Shown: piece by piece, positions 17,534 to 26,934 of the stretch
How the letters are laid out: each line of letters opens with the position of its first letter
Position numbering within the stretch: the stretch's first letter is position 1
DNA from: Anaerovibrio sp.
GTDB lineage: Bacteria > Bacillota > Negativicutes > Selenomonadales > Selenomonadaceae
NCBI GenBank assembly: GCA_028691285.1
Contig: JAQUZO010000005.1
Location: 1-42,090 of the forward strand
Reading direction: 5' to 3'
DNA length: 42,090 nucleotides
Notes under the pieces: model-generated
What the model was told of the DNA's origin: nothing
The model's database searches: none
What the model saw: only the letters and a program-made list of their open reading frames with translations
Program-made: the position numbers and the translations under genes

Positions 17534-18526
17534 TCAAAAAAGCGACATCACAATCACATAGGACAGAGCTCCCATAGCAGCGGTGCATGGAATGGTCAGA
17601 ACCCACGCCATCACCATCTGCTGGGCAACGCCCCAGCGCACGGCACGAATCCGTTTGGCCGCGCCTACACCCATGATAGAGCCGGAAACAACATGTGTCG
17701 TACTGACCGGCAGATGCAGCATGGTTGCTACAAAAACCGTGATTGATGAATTCAGGTCAGCTGCAAAGCCATTGACCGGCTCCAGCTTGAAAATCTTGCC
17801 GCCTACAGTCTTGATGATGCTCCATCCTCCCAGGGAGGTTCCCAAAGCCATGGCTGTCGCAGCCAGGAGCTTTACGATGGTCGGCACCTCGAACTCCGTC
17901 AGAACTCCGCCTGAAAACAAAGCCAGGGTAATGATACCCATGGATTTCTGGGCATCGTTGGAGCCATGGGAAAACGCCATAGTCGCAGCGGTGATGATCT
18001 GCATCTTTTTAAAACGGTGATTCAGCTTGGACGGGCTGGCATTGGCAAAAATCCTGAAAATGATTGTCATAATAATGTAACCCATCACCATGCCCGCCAA
18101 AGGAGATATCACAAGAGCGGCCACAATTTTGCCGATACCGGTGAAATTGAGTCCTGCCACACCCATATCTGACATGAGCACACCGCCAATCATGCCTCCT
18201 ACCAGGGCATGAGAGGATGAGCTCGGGAGTCCTACCTTCCAGGTCAGCAGGTTCCACACAATGGCACCGATCAATGAGGCAATGATAATCGGCTGCTCTA
18301 TATGCCCCACGACAATATCTCCGCCAATGGTCTTTGCGACGCCTGTGCTGATCATTGCTCCCAAAAAATTCAGTACGGCAGCCATAATGATTGCCTTGCT
18401 TGGCGAAATAGCCCTGGTCGAAACCGAGGTGGCAATGGCATTGGCCGTATCATGGAATCCATTGATGAAATCAAATATCAAAGCCAGGACAACTACGATA
18501 ATGATAAGAGGATGAATATCAAGCAT
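17534..18526 (-). CDS. pit: Inorganic phosphate transporter, PiT family
   Basis: 330 aa; FINGFHDTANAIATSVSTRA, MAFSHGSNDAQKSMGII, LPVSTTHVVSGSIMGVG. Confidence 0.95.
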   Translation of the reverse strand: MLDIHPLIIIVVVLALIFDFINGFHDTANAIATSVSTRAISPSKAIIMAAVLNFLGAMISTGVAKTIGGDIVVGHIEQPIIIASLIGAIVWNLLTWKVGLPSSSSHALVGGMIGGVLMSDMGVAGLNFTGIGKIVAALVISPLAGMVMGYIIMTIIFRIFANASPSKLNHRFKKMQIITAATMAFSHGSNDAQKSMGIITLALFSGGVLTEFEVPTIVKLLAATAMALGTSLGGWSIIKTVGGKIFKLEPVNGFAADLNSSITVFVATMLHLPVSTTHVVSGSIMGVGAAKRIRAVRWGVAQQMVMAWVLTIPCTAAMGALSYVIVMSLF

Positions 18527-19151
18527 ACTTCATTACCACACCTTTTAATAAATCTGCCATTCTTTCACAATGATCCAGAGTATCCTCCAGCCCCTCCAGC
18601 AAATCCTTTAATTTGATGACCTCAATCGGGTCTTTGACATACTCAAATAAATATGCCAATTCATTGCGGAAAACGTGGTCACCCTCGCTCTCCAGCTTGT
18701 CAATCTTGGAAGTAATCGCCAAAAGTTCTGCCTGATTCTTGGAAATCGCATGCAGCAGAGTCGAAGCCCTCTTTATTTCAGCTGTAGATTCAATCAAAAG
18801 CTTGGTAAGGCGCAGGGTTCCCTCATGTGCCTCACCTGTATGGTAAATCACGATGCGCTGCAGGATTCCCTGAAGCTGGTCTACACCGTCATCCATGCCA
18901 TTGGCGATTGAATAGATATCCTCTCGGTCTATAGGAGTAATAAAGGTCTGGTTCAGTTTGTCGATGATATTATCATTGACCTTATCAGCTCTGTGTTCAA
19001 GATCATTAATTTCCTTGACCTTGATATCAGCCTTGCGATGGTCCATCATAACTTCATCCAGCAGCAATGCGCCCTGATAAAAATAATCTGCGCTTTCTTC
19101 AAACAGTTCAAAAAACTCATTGCTTTTTTTCTTTGGTTTCAAATCAATCAT
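18519..19151 (-). CDS. DUF47 (PhoU-like) protein, presumed Pit accessory regulator
   Basis: 210 aa; EFFELFEESADYFYQGALLLDEVM...DLEHRADKVNDNIIDKLNQTFITPIDREDIYSIANGMDDGVDQL; overlaps pit by 8 nt. Confidence 0.93.
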   Translation of the reverse strand: MIDLKPKKKSNEFFELFEESADYFYQGALLLDEVMMDHRKADIKVKEINDLEHRADKVNDNIIDKLNQTFITPIDREDIYSIANGMDDGVDQLQGILQRIVIYHTGEAHEGTLRLTKLLIESTAEIKRASTLLHAISKNQAELLAITSKIDKLESEGDHVFRNELAYLFEYVKDPIEVIKLKDLLEGLEDTLDHCERMADLLKGVVMKYA

Positions 19152-19250
19152 GAGCAGCCTCCTTTTAAGGATAAATTATACTTATTCCGTAAACATTTTA
19201 ACATTAATCAGAAGCCTATGCAATAAAAAGCTCTCTCACCTGTAAACAAA

Positions 19251-19284
19251 AAAGATGACTGAAATTGTGCTTTCAGTCATCTTT
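19251..19284 (-). terminator. Terminator of the aminotransferase gene
   Basis: AAAGATGACTGAAA-ttgtgc-TTTCAGTCATCTTT, 14-bp perfect stem with U-run on the minus strand. Confidence 0.93.
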
Positions 19285-19323
19285 CTGTACAGCTTCCGCA
19301 GGAATGCTGCTGTTATATCAAAT

Positions 19324-20565
19324 TCAGCCCTCGACTGCCTTCAATGCTTTGAGGACCTTGGCTGCCATACCATACATTTTCTTCTTTGGTACAGAGCAGA
19401 CAGCGATACGGACACCGGCCTTCAGCGGCACCGCAAAAATCAGCTCCTTGTGCAGCTCATCACATACTGCCTTGGAATCCCGGGCAGGAATGGAAAGGAA
19501 AAAGCCAGCCTTGTACGGCAGGGCATTCAGTCCACATTCTGCAGCCTCCTCCATAAAGATGGCTGCGCGGTCACGGATGACCTCATAGAGGTCAGCCCGC
19601 TCCTGCTCAAAGGTATCCAGCAGCCCTGCGTCCTGCTGAATGGCATTCAGCACAGACATGGCACCGCGGTTGATGTTGGACCAGGTTGCACGGCTGGAAT
19701 ACTTTGCAACATTGACAAATTCCTCTACCAGCTCCCTGCTGGCAGACAGGCCGATGATAGCACCGGTACGCTGCCCGTACATGGTGTAGCCCTTGGACAT
19801 AGAGAAGGCAAACATCGTAAAGATGTTCTCCGGCAGATTGCTGAACTGCTTCATGAATCTGCGGCTCTCATTCTTTTCCCCGGCATAATCAATATAGGCA
19901 ATATCAACCAGCAGGTTGACCTTCTTGCCCTTGGCTGCGTAGGACCTGCACAGCTCCAGCACCCCCTGCCAGTCGGACTCGGACAGGCTGTAGCCGGTAG
20001 GATTGTGCGCCGGTGTATTGATAATCAGCAGCAGCGAATCCTGCTTGGCAAAAAGCTCCTCCAGCTTGGCAGCCAGCGCCTTGAGGTTGTAGTTCTGATT
20101 TTCATCAAAAAGCTCATAGGTGGTAAGGCTGCGTCCCTGCTCCTGGCAAAGTACATTGTAGGTACCCCAGAACCAGTCAGAGGTAAGCACCTGGTCGCCA
20201 TGCTCTGTATAATTGACAATCGCATGATGGATGGCACCTGTGCCGCCTGCAGTGGCAACTGCTGCCAGACAGCCCTCAGGCCTGCTGTCAGCAAAGGTCA
20301 AATCAATGACAGTATTCAAATAACCTGGCAGACCAGCTATCGGAGCATAAGCTATCGCATCCGCAATCGGCAGATTGCGGAATACCTTTTCCATAGTTGG
20401 AATACAGGCAAGCTTCTCATCCTCACCCATAATCGCACCGATAGTTGCATTGGTTACCTTATCAGCGCCATGCTCCTTCACAGCCTCTGCACAAGCAGCA
20501 CTGGCTCCAAAAATGACATCTACCAGCTTTTTCCCTACACGATGAGATGCAACCTGAGAACTCAT
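19324..20565 (-). CDS. PLP-dependent class I/II aminotransferase (aspartate/aromatic type)
   Basis: 413 aa; TAGGTGAIHHAI, INTPAHNPTGYSL, AFSMSKGYTMYGQRTGAIIG (PLP-Lys motif), C-terminal GVRIAVCSVP. Confidence 0.88.
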   Translation of the reverse strand: MSSQVASHRVGKKLVDVIFGASAACAEAVKEHGADKVTNATIGAIMGEDEKLACIPTMEKVFRNLPIADAIAYAPIAGLPGYLNTVIDLTFADSRPEGCLAAVATAGGTGAIHHAIVNYTEHGDQVLTSDWFWGTYNVLCQEQGRSLTTYELFDENQNYNLKALAAKLEELFAKQDSLLLIINTPAHNPTGYSLSESDWQGVLELCRSYAAKGKKVNLLVDIAYIDYAGEKNESRRFMKQFSNLPENIFTMFAFSMSKGYTMYGQRTGAIIGLSASRELVEEFVNVAKYSSRATWSNINRGAMSVLNAIQQDAGLLDTFEQERADLYEVIRDRAAIFMEEAAECGLNALPYKAGFFLSIPARDSKAVCDELHKELIFAVPLKAGVRIAVCSVPKKKMYGMAAKVLKALKAVEG

Positions 20566-20601
20566 AAGATTTTTCCTCCTATTTTATCCAAAACACACTG
20601 C

Positions 20602-20657
20602 AGCAGAGGACAGCACACGCCGCTTCCTTTCAGTGCGCCGTACACACATCCTCTGCT
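20602..20657 (-). other. Two-tier intergenic hairpin between lysC and the aminotransferase
   Basis: AGCAGAGGA (20602-20610)/TCCTCTGCT (20649-20657), inner GCACAC (20613-20618)/GTGCGC (20633-20638). No U-run directly after. Confidence 0.65.
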
Positions 20658-20679
20658 CCATATCATCATACACGCTTAA

Positions 20680-21909
20680 TTATTTTGCCGGAAAAAATTC
20701 CTTGTGGATGGCATTGGCGGCATCCTTCAGCTGAGAGCCCTTGATCAGGCAGGAAATACTGATTTCGGAGGTGCTGATAGCGTCAATGTTCACCTTGGCT
20801 TCGGCCAGGGCACCGAACATCCTGGTAGCAATACCAGGGTTGCCCAGCATACCTGCACCAACGATGGAAACCTTGGCAACATCCTCCTCAATGAGAACTG
20901 CTACCGCATGCAGCTTGTCAGCTACCCCGTCCACAATCTGCTTTGCTTCGGACAAATCATCCTGAGCAATTGTGAATACCATATCAGTTACATTTTTCTC
21001 AATGTTCCTGATACTCTGGACAATCATATCTACGGCAATATTCTTATCAGACAAGGCAGAAAAAATCGCATGTGCCACACCTGGATCATTTGGAACACCC
21101 AGAACTGCCACCTTTGCTACATTGCTGTCATGGGCAACGCCACGAATCAAGAAATCCTTCTCTTCCATTGTATAAGCCTCCCTAATCATTGTACCTGATT
21201 TGTTGGTAAAGGTTGAACGAACATGAATCGGAATATTGAAATACATCCCCATCTCGACAGAACGCGGCTGCATGACGCCGGCTCCCAGACGCGCCATTTC
21301 CAGCATTTCGTCATAGGTGATTTCCTTCATTCTGCGGGCATCAGGTACCAAACGGGGATCTGCTGAATACACACCATCCACATCGGTATAAATCTCACAG
21401 GAATCCGCCTTCAGGGCACCTGCCAAGGCTACCGCAGAGGTATCTGAACCGCCGCGGCCCAATGTCACCGGATCACCCTTTTCGTCAGCTCCCTGGAAGC
21501 CTGCCACTACGACAATCTTGCCCTTCTCCAGCTCCTTGCGGACACGGGACGGCTTGATATCAACTATTTTACCCTTTGTATGCACAGAATTTGTACGCAT
21601 GCCGACCATCGGGCCAGTCAGGGAAATCGCCTTCTGTCCCAGGCTCTTGAAGGCCATAGTCAAAAGTGCAATAGATACCTGCTCACCGGTAGTCAGCAGC
21701 ATATCCATCTCACGGGTATACTGATATGGGTTGTTATTAATGCCCTTGGCCAGCTCAATCAGGTTATCTGTCGTATCTCCCATAGCAGATACAACCATGA
21801 CAATCTGGTCACCAGGCTTTTTCTCTTCAATAATTCTCTTGGCAACATTCATGATTTTCTCAGTAGAGCCTACTGAGCTACCGCCAAATTTTTTTACAAT
21901 TAAAGCCAT
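20680..21909 (-). CDS. lysC: Aspartate kinase
   Basis: MALIVKKFGGSSVGSTEKI, FQGADEKGDPVTLGRGGSDTSAVALA, two ACT-like C-terminal domains. Start set at MALIVKK (21909), not the upstream 21969. Confidence 0.95.
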   Translation of the reverse strand: MALIVKKFGGSSVGSTEKIMNVAKRIIEEKKPGDQIVMVVSAMGDTTDNLIELAKGINNNPYQYTREMDMLLTTGEQVSIALLTMAFKSLGQKAISLTGPMVGMRTNSVHTKGKIVDIKPSRVRKELEKGKIVVVAGFQGADEKGDPVTLGRGGSDTSAVALAGALKADSCEIYTDVDGVYSADPRLVPDARRMKEITYDEMLEMARLGAGVMQPRSVEMGMYFNIPIHVRSTFTNKSGTMIREAYTMEEKDFLIRGVAHDSNVAKVAVLGVPNDPGVAHAIFSALSDKNIAVDMIVQSIRNIEKNVTDMVFTIAQDDLSEAKQIVDGVADKLHAVAVLIEEDVAKVSIVGAGMLGNPGIATRMFGALAEAKVNIDAISTSEISISCLIKGSQLKDAANAIHKEFFPAK

Positions 21910-22158
21910 GTCTCTCCCCCTAAAATACACAAATTCCTCACAAATTTCATATCTGAGAAAATTTGCCATTTGTTAGCCTGAACTCATATCAAACGAATAA
22001 CATTATAATATAAAAAAAATCATTCGTCTACCCCAAATACACAAAAATTCACTCCTGGGGCCATGTATACATGAATACATCCCGTTCAGACAGATCATAC
22101 ATCCGAAAAGTGCCCGGCAAAATACCCGCAATGCCCTTCTGTACCGCCATAAGCATAT

Positions 22159-22653
22159 CTACAGCCTGTTCCGAAAGGCAAAGCTGTTCATCATGTGAGA
22201 GGTGCAGATAGCCACTGCCAGAGCATCCGCTACATCGTCAGGCCTGGGCGGCTTGGGCAAATTCAGTATTTTCGTTACCATATAGATAACCTGCTCCTTG
22301 GTCGCCTTGCCGTAGCCTGTAACAGACTGCTTTACCTGCAGCGGCGTCCTCTCCAGCAGCTGCAGGTTGTTTTTCGCAGCAGTCAGCAAAATAATGCCTC
22401 TTGCCTGGCCTACCGGGATTGCAGTATCAACATTCCGGTTGAAAAAAAGCTGCTCCACGCCCATGGCATCCGGCCGGTATTCCTTTATCAGTCCATCCAG
22501 ACCGTCATATATCTTCATCAGGCGTTCCTGCATGGGCGCTTTGGGGCTTGTCGTAATTGCCCCATAGCTGTGCGCAATCAGCTTGCTGCCTCTTGACTCC
22601 ACAAAGCCATAGCCGCAAATGGCCGTTCCCGGATCGATTCCCAATGCCAGCAT
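22159..22653 (-). CDS. ruvC: Holliday junction endodeoxyribonuclease RuvC
   Basis: 164 aa; MLALGIDPGTAICGYGFVE, GVEQLFFNRNVDTAIPVGQARG, RPDDVADALAVAICTSH. Confidence 0.96.
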   Translation of the reverse strand: MLALGIDPGTAICGYGFVESRGSKLIAHSYGAITTSPKAPMQERLMKIYDGLDGLIKEYRPDAMGVEQLFFNRNVDTAIPVGQARGIILLTAAKNNLQLLERTPLQVKQSVTGYGKATKEQVIYMVTKILNLPKPPRPDDVADALAVAICTSHMMNSFAFRNRL

Positions 22654-22664
22654 AGCCTCACCTT

Positions 22665-22702
22665 TCCCTATAGAAAGGGAGTTAGGCAGCAGCCTAACCC
22701 CC
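22665..22702 (-). other. Two overlapping, mutually exclusive hairpins upstream of ruvC
   Basis: GGGAGTTAGGC-AGCA-GCCTAACCCCC (22677-22702, + strand) and, on the minus strand, TCCCT-TTCTAT-AGGGA (22665-22680), which share bases. Confidence 0.6.
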
Positions 22703-22735
22703 GGTAATCATCTTCTTATATAGCAGGGGGAGCAA

Positions 22736-23470
22736 TCACTCCTCCTCGTCCATTTCGTAGTTGCCGTATACCTCCTGGACATCATCATTCTCGTCCAGTG
22801 CATCCAGCATTTTCTGCATCTTGACAGCAGCATCCCCTTCAACCTTGACTGTAGTATCAGGAACCATTGTCACCTCAGCAGAAACGGTTTCAATACCCTT
22901 TTCTCCCAGGGCTGCTTCAATAGCATCAAAGCTCTCCGGCTCAGCGATGATTTCAAAGATGTCATCCTCGTTCTTTAAATCCTCGGCACCAGCCTCAAGC
23001 ACCAGCTCCAGCAAAGCATCCTCGTCACCAAAGGTTTCCTTTTCCACAACAAAGACAGCCTTCTTCTGGAACATCCAGCCCACACAGCCAGTCTCGCCCA
23101 GATTGCCGCCATGCTTGGCAAAGATATGACGGACATCTGCCGCTGTACGGTTGCGGTTATCAGTCAGAATATCCAGCATGATAGCCGTGCCCCCCGGGCC
23201 ATAGCCTTCATAGGTCAGCTCCTCATAGCTGCTGCCGTCCGCTGCGCCCATGCCCTTCTGGATAGCACGGTTGATATTATCCTTGGGAATATTGTTGGAC
23301 TTGGCCTTGCTCAGTGCCAGCTTCAAACGCATATTGCCGGTAGGGTCTGCACCGCCCATCCGTACCGCAATGGTGATTTCGCGGCCGATTTTTGTGGTAA
23401 TCTTGCCTCTGATAGCATCATTTGCGCCTTTTTTCCTTTTAATATTCGCCCATTTAGAATGTCCTGACAT
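22736..23470 (-). CDS. YebC/PmpR-family transcriptional/translational regulator
   Basis: 244 aa; MSGHSKWANIKRKKGANDAIRGKITTKIGREI...YEGYGPGGTAIMLDILTDNRNRTAADVRHIFAKHGGNLGETG. Confidence 0.96.
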   Translation of the reverse strand: MSGHSKWANIKRKKGANDAIRGKITTKIGREITIAVRMGGADPTGNMRLKLALSKAKSNNIPKDNINRAIQKGMGAADGSSYEELTYEGYGPGGTAIMLDILTDNRNRTAADVRHIFAKHGGNLGETGCVGWMFQKKAVFVVEKETFGDEDALLELVLEAGAEDLKNEDDIFEIIAEPESFDAIEAALGEKGIETVSAEVTMVPDTTVKVEGDAAVKMQKMLDALDENDDVQEVYGNYEMDEEE

Positions 23471-23497
23471 GATATATACTCCTTTGCAATGAAATTT

Positions 23498-24718
23498 TTA
23501 TTTAACCAGTCTGTAGAATTTTTTCTTGCCTTTTTTCACCAGGGCTTCACCGTCTGTCAAATTCTCCTCTGTCAGAAGGCAATCCGGATCTGTGACCTTG
23601 GCATCATTCAGAGAAAGCCCATTCTGCTGAATCAAACGGCGTCCTTCGCCCTTGGAAGCAAAGACACCGCCTGCCACCAGGATATCCAGCAGCCGGCTGC
23701 CCATATCCCCGTCAGCCAGCTGGATGGTTGGCATATTTTCACTGGAGCCTGCCCCGCCAAAAACCGCCTCCGCTGCACTCTGTGCCTTATCGGCTTCCTC
23801 CTGGCCATGCACCAGCCTGGTCACCTCATAGGCAAGAATCTTCTTGGCCTCATTGATGGCGGCATCCTGCAGGCTGCCCAAGCGATGGACCTCCTCCATA
23901 GGGAGGAAGGTAAGAAGTGCCAGACATTTCTCAACATCCGCATCATCGACATTGCGCCAATACTGATAGAAGTCATAGACAGGCGTCTTTTCCTTATCCA
24001 GCCAAAGAGCACCGCCGGCAGTCTTGCCCATCTTCTGTCCATCGCTCTTGGTAAGCAGGGTAAAAGTCAGGCCATATACGGCATCACCCGTCTTGCGCCT
24101 GGTCAGCTCTACACCGCCGATGATGTTTGACCACTGGTCATCGCCGCCCATTTCCAGCTTCAGGCCATAACGGCGATGCAGCTCCAGAAAATCATAGGAC
24201 TGCATGATCATATAGTTGAATTCCAGGAAGGTAAGCCCCTTCTCCATGCGATTCTTGTAGCATTCTGCCGCCAGCATGCGGTTGACGGTAAAATGAGCAC
24301 CCACATCCCGCAGCAGCTCAATGTAGTTCAGCTTGCGGAGCCAATCCCCGTTGTTCACAACCAGAGCCTTGTCCTCACCAAAATCAATGAAGCGTGCCAT
24401 CTGCTCCTTGAAGCGGTTGCAGTTATGCTCGATATCAGCATCAGTCAGCATTTTGCGCATATCGGTGCGTCCGGAGGGATCTCCCACCGTACCGGTGCCG
24501 CCGCCCACCAGACAGATGGGACGGTGTCCTGCCCGCTGCATGTGAGCCATCACCATCAAACCGAGAAAATGTCCCACATGAAGGCTGTCCGCAGTAGGAT
24601 CAAAGCCAACATAAAAGGTTACCTTTTCGTTGGCAAGCATGCCGCGAACCTCTTCCTCATTGGTACATTGGGCAATATAGCCTCTTTCCTTTAAAACATC
24701 AAAAATACTACTAGTCAC
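23498..24718 (-). CDS. tyrS: Tyrosyl-tRNA synthetase
   Basis: 406 aa; [18 protein letters not shown] (HIGH region), [20 protein letters not shown] (KMSKS-like), C-terminal S4 domain. GTG start at 24718. Confidence 0.96.
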   Translation of the reverse strand: MTSSIFDVLKERGYIAQCTNEEEVRGMLANEKVTFYVGFDPTADSLHVGHFLGLMVMAHMQRAGHRPICLVGGGTGTVGDPSGRTDMRKMLTDADIEHNCNRFKEQMARFIDFGEDKALVVNNGDWLRKLNYIELLRDVGAHFTVNRMLAAECYKNRMEKGLTFLEFNYMIMQSYDFLELHRRYGLKLEMGGDDQWSNIIGGVELTRRKTGDAVYGLTFTLLTKSDGQKMGKTAGGALWLDKEKTPVYDFYQYWRNVDDADVEKCLALLTFLPMEEVHRLGSLQDAAINEAKKILAYEVTRLVHGQEEADKAQSAAEAVFGGAGSSENMPTIQLADGDMGSRLLDILVAGGVFASKGEGRRLIQQNGLSLNDAKVTDPDCLLTEENLTDGEALVKKGKKKFYRLVK

Positions 24719-24753
24719 TTGAATCTATCTCTCCTTATGCTGGATTAATCAAA

Positions 24754-26844
24754 TTAATTGGCCTTTTTGCCGCCGCCTCCCGGAACCGGTGACGGCGCGG
24801 CAGGTGCCGGTACTGCATCCTGGGCAGCAGGCGCTTCCTGCGCACTGCCGCTGTCAGCAGCTTTGGTCTTGGCAGCATTCCCATCGGCCTTTTTATTCTT
24901 CTTGTCCTTCTCCTTCGCGTCCTTGTCCTCCTCGGACTTGACCGGAGCATCAGCAGAAGTCGTGAGATATGCCCCGTTGAAGTTTTTGTTCGGCAGGCCC
25001 TGGACGACCTTGCTCATGAACGCCTTCCAGATAGTCGCCGGAGTGGTGCCGCCTGTCATGCTGCCCATACGGGAATTGTCATCGCAGCCAACCCACACAC
25101 CAGCTACCAGATCCGGCACATAGCCCACAAACCAGGCATCCTGATAATTGTCGGTCGTACCGGTCTTGCCGGCCGCCGGCCTGCCTATGTTCGCCCCGGT
25201 ACCTGTACCGCGTGCAATGACACCCATCAGCATGCCTGTCAGATCATTAGCTGTGGATTTCTTCAATACCTGCTCAGAGCTGATATGGTTCTCCTCCAGC
25301 ACATCGCCCTTCTGGTTGACAACCCTGACGATAGCTACCGGCTTCACATGAACGCCGGCATTGGCAAAGGTTCCATAGGCACTGGTCATTTCCAGAGGCG
25401 TTACGCCCTTGGTCATGCCGCCGATGGTCACAGCATAGTTCATATCATTGACACTGCCTTCCTTGACGAAGGTGCTGATGCCCATTTTTTCAGCCAGATA
25501 AATAATCTTTTCCATGCCTACTTCCTGCGCAATACGCACGGTCGGCACATTCAGGGAATTTTCTGCCACATAGCGCATGGTAACAGAACCGCTGAATCTG
25601 CGGCTGTAATTCTGAGGCTCCCAGCCGGCAATATTGATAGGCTTGTCCTCCACAACGGATGACGGTGTGAGGCCATTTTCCAGGGCTGCCGCAAACACAA
25701 ACGGCTTAAAGGCTGAGCCTGGCTGTCTTTCTGCCATCGTAGCGCGGTTGAACTGATCTGTCCCCCGGCCACCGACCAAAGCCTTGATATAGCCTGTGGA
25801 CGGCTCAATTGCCACCAATGCTCCCTGAGGCTGCTTGTTGCCGCTGCCGTCTGTCGAATAACTCGGCAGGTTCTGCATGGCTGCCTCGGCACTTTTCTGC
25901 ATATCTATATCCAGGGTAGTATAAATCTTCAGCCCTTCCTGATAAACCGCATCTGCACCGTATTTTTCAATCATCAGCTGAGTTACATAGTCTATAAAGT
26001 AAGAAGCAAAGCCTTTCTCTGCCTGTGTCTCTCCCTTTACCAGCTTCAGCTCCTCCGCCTTGGTCTTGGAAGCGGTAGAGCTGCTGATATAGCCGTATTT
26101 GGCCATCTGATCCAGCACAACGCCCTTTCTTTCCCTGGCAGCCTGGATATTGTTCAAAGGTGAAAAGTAATTGGGACTTTTAGGTATACCAGCCAGCATG
26201 GCACATTCGTTCAGATCCAGATCCTCAACATCCTTGCCGAAATAGGTTCTGGCCGCTGCCTGCACGCCATAGGCTCCCTGTCCGAAATAGATCTGGTTCA
26301 GATAAAGCTCCAGTATTTCATCCTTGGTATATTTTCGTTCCAGCTGCAGAGCCAGGAACACCTCCTGTATCTTGCGCTTATAGGTCCTGTCCTGAGTCAG
26401 ATACGCATTCTTTGCCAGCTGCTGCGTAATCGTCGAGCCGCCCTCCGCTACTCCCTGATTGGTTATATTGGAAAAAACGGCCCGCAGGATTCCCTTTGGG
26501 TCGACACCTGCGTGATCATAAAACCGCACATCCTCGACAGCTATGAATGCATCCTTCAAATGCTCAGGTATCTGGCTGATCTTTACCGGAACGCGATTCT
26601 GTTCTGCATGGACACTTGCCAGCTCATTGCCGTTGATATCATAAATCTGGGACGACGCCGCCGGCCTGACATCCTCCAGGTCCTGCTTGGTATTCAAGGT
26701 GGCTGTCAAAAAACCGCAGCCCACACCAAAAATCATCACTGCTGCTACAACAGCTAAAATTATCAATATCCGGCTTCCACTAGTCTTCTGCGGTGACTTG
26801 TGAGCCTGCCGTGATTTCTGGGCCGCTCCTGTACGCTTCTCCAT
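24754..26844 (-). CDS. Class A penicillin-binding protein (PBP1A family)
   Basis: 696 aa; transglycosylase AVEDVRFYDHAGVDPKGILRA, GGSTITQQLAKNAYLTQDRT; transpeptidase QPGSAFKPFVFAAAL, KTGTTDNYQDAWFVGY; Lys/Glu then Ala/Pro-rich tail. Confidence 0.96.
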   Translation of the reverse strand: MEKRTGAAQKSRQAHKSPQKTSGSRILIILAVVAAVMIFGVGCGFLTATLNTKQDLEDVRPAASSQIYDINGNELASVHAEQNRVPVKISQIPEHLKDAFIAVEDVRFYDHAGVDPKGILRAVFSNITNQGVAEGGSTITQQLAKNAYLTQDRTYKRKIQEVFLALQLERKYTKDEILELYLNQIYFGQGAYGVQAAARTYFGKDVEDLDLNECAMLAGIPKSPNYFSPLNNIQAARERKGVVLDQMAKYGYISSSTASKTKAEELKLVKGETQAEKGFASYFIDYVTQLMIEKYGADAVYQEGLKIYTTLDIDMQKSAEAAMQNLPSYSTDGSGNKQPQGALVAIEPSTGYIKALVGGRGTDQFNRATMAERQPGSAFKPFVFAAALENGLTPSSVVEDKPINIAGWEPQNYSRRFSGSVTMRYVAENSLNVPTVRIAQEVGMEKIIYLAEKMGISTFVKEGSVNDMNYAVTIGGMTKGVTPLEMTSAYGTFANAGVHVKPVAIVRVVNQKGDVLEENHISSEQVLKKSTANDLTGMLMGVIARGTGTGANIGRPAAGKTGTTDNYQDAWFVGYVPDLVAGVWVGCDDNSRMGSMTGGTTPATIWKAFMSKVVQGLPNKNFNGAYLTTSADAPVKSEEDKDAKEKDKKNKKADGNAAKTKAADSGSAQEAPAAQDAVPAPAAPSPVPGGGGKKAN

Positions 26845-26934
26845 GTGATGCCTCCTTAGTTCCTGTAATAGCCTGTCTGATTACACACAAATACAGAATA
26901 TATTTTACCACAAAATTCTGTTCTTGTGTAGCAA

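Noticed and set aside
19255-20679. 474-aa plus-strand ORF
   Set aside because: Antisense to the aminotransferase and starts inside its terminator hairpin.
21910-22048. Possible lysine riboswitch upstream of lysC
   Set aside because: AT-rich sequence with only a short CAAATTT/AAATTTG hairpin (21941-21965); lacks the size and junction structure of the lysine riboswitch.
24719-24753. Possible T-box leader before tyrS
   Set aside because: Only ~35 nt separate tyrS from the next gene boundary; no room for a T-box and no specifier/antiterminator motifs.
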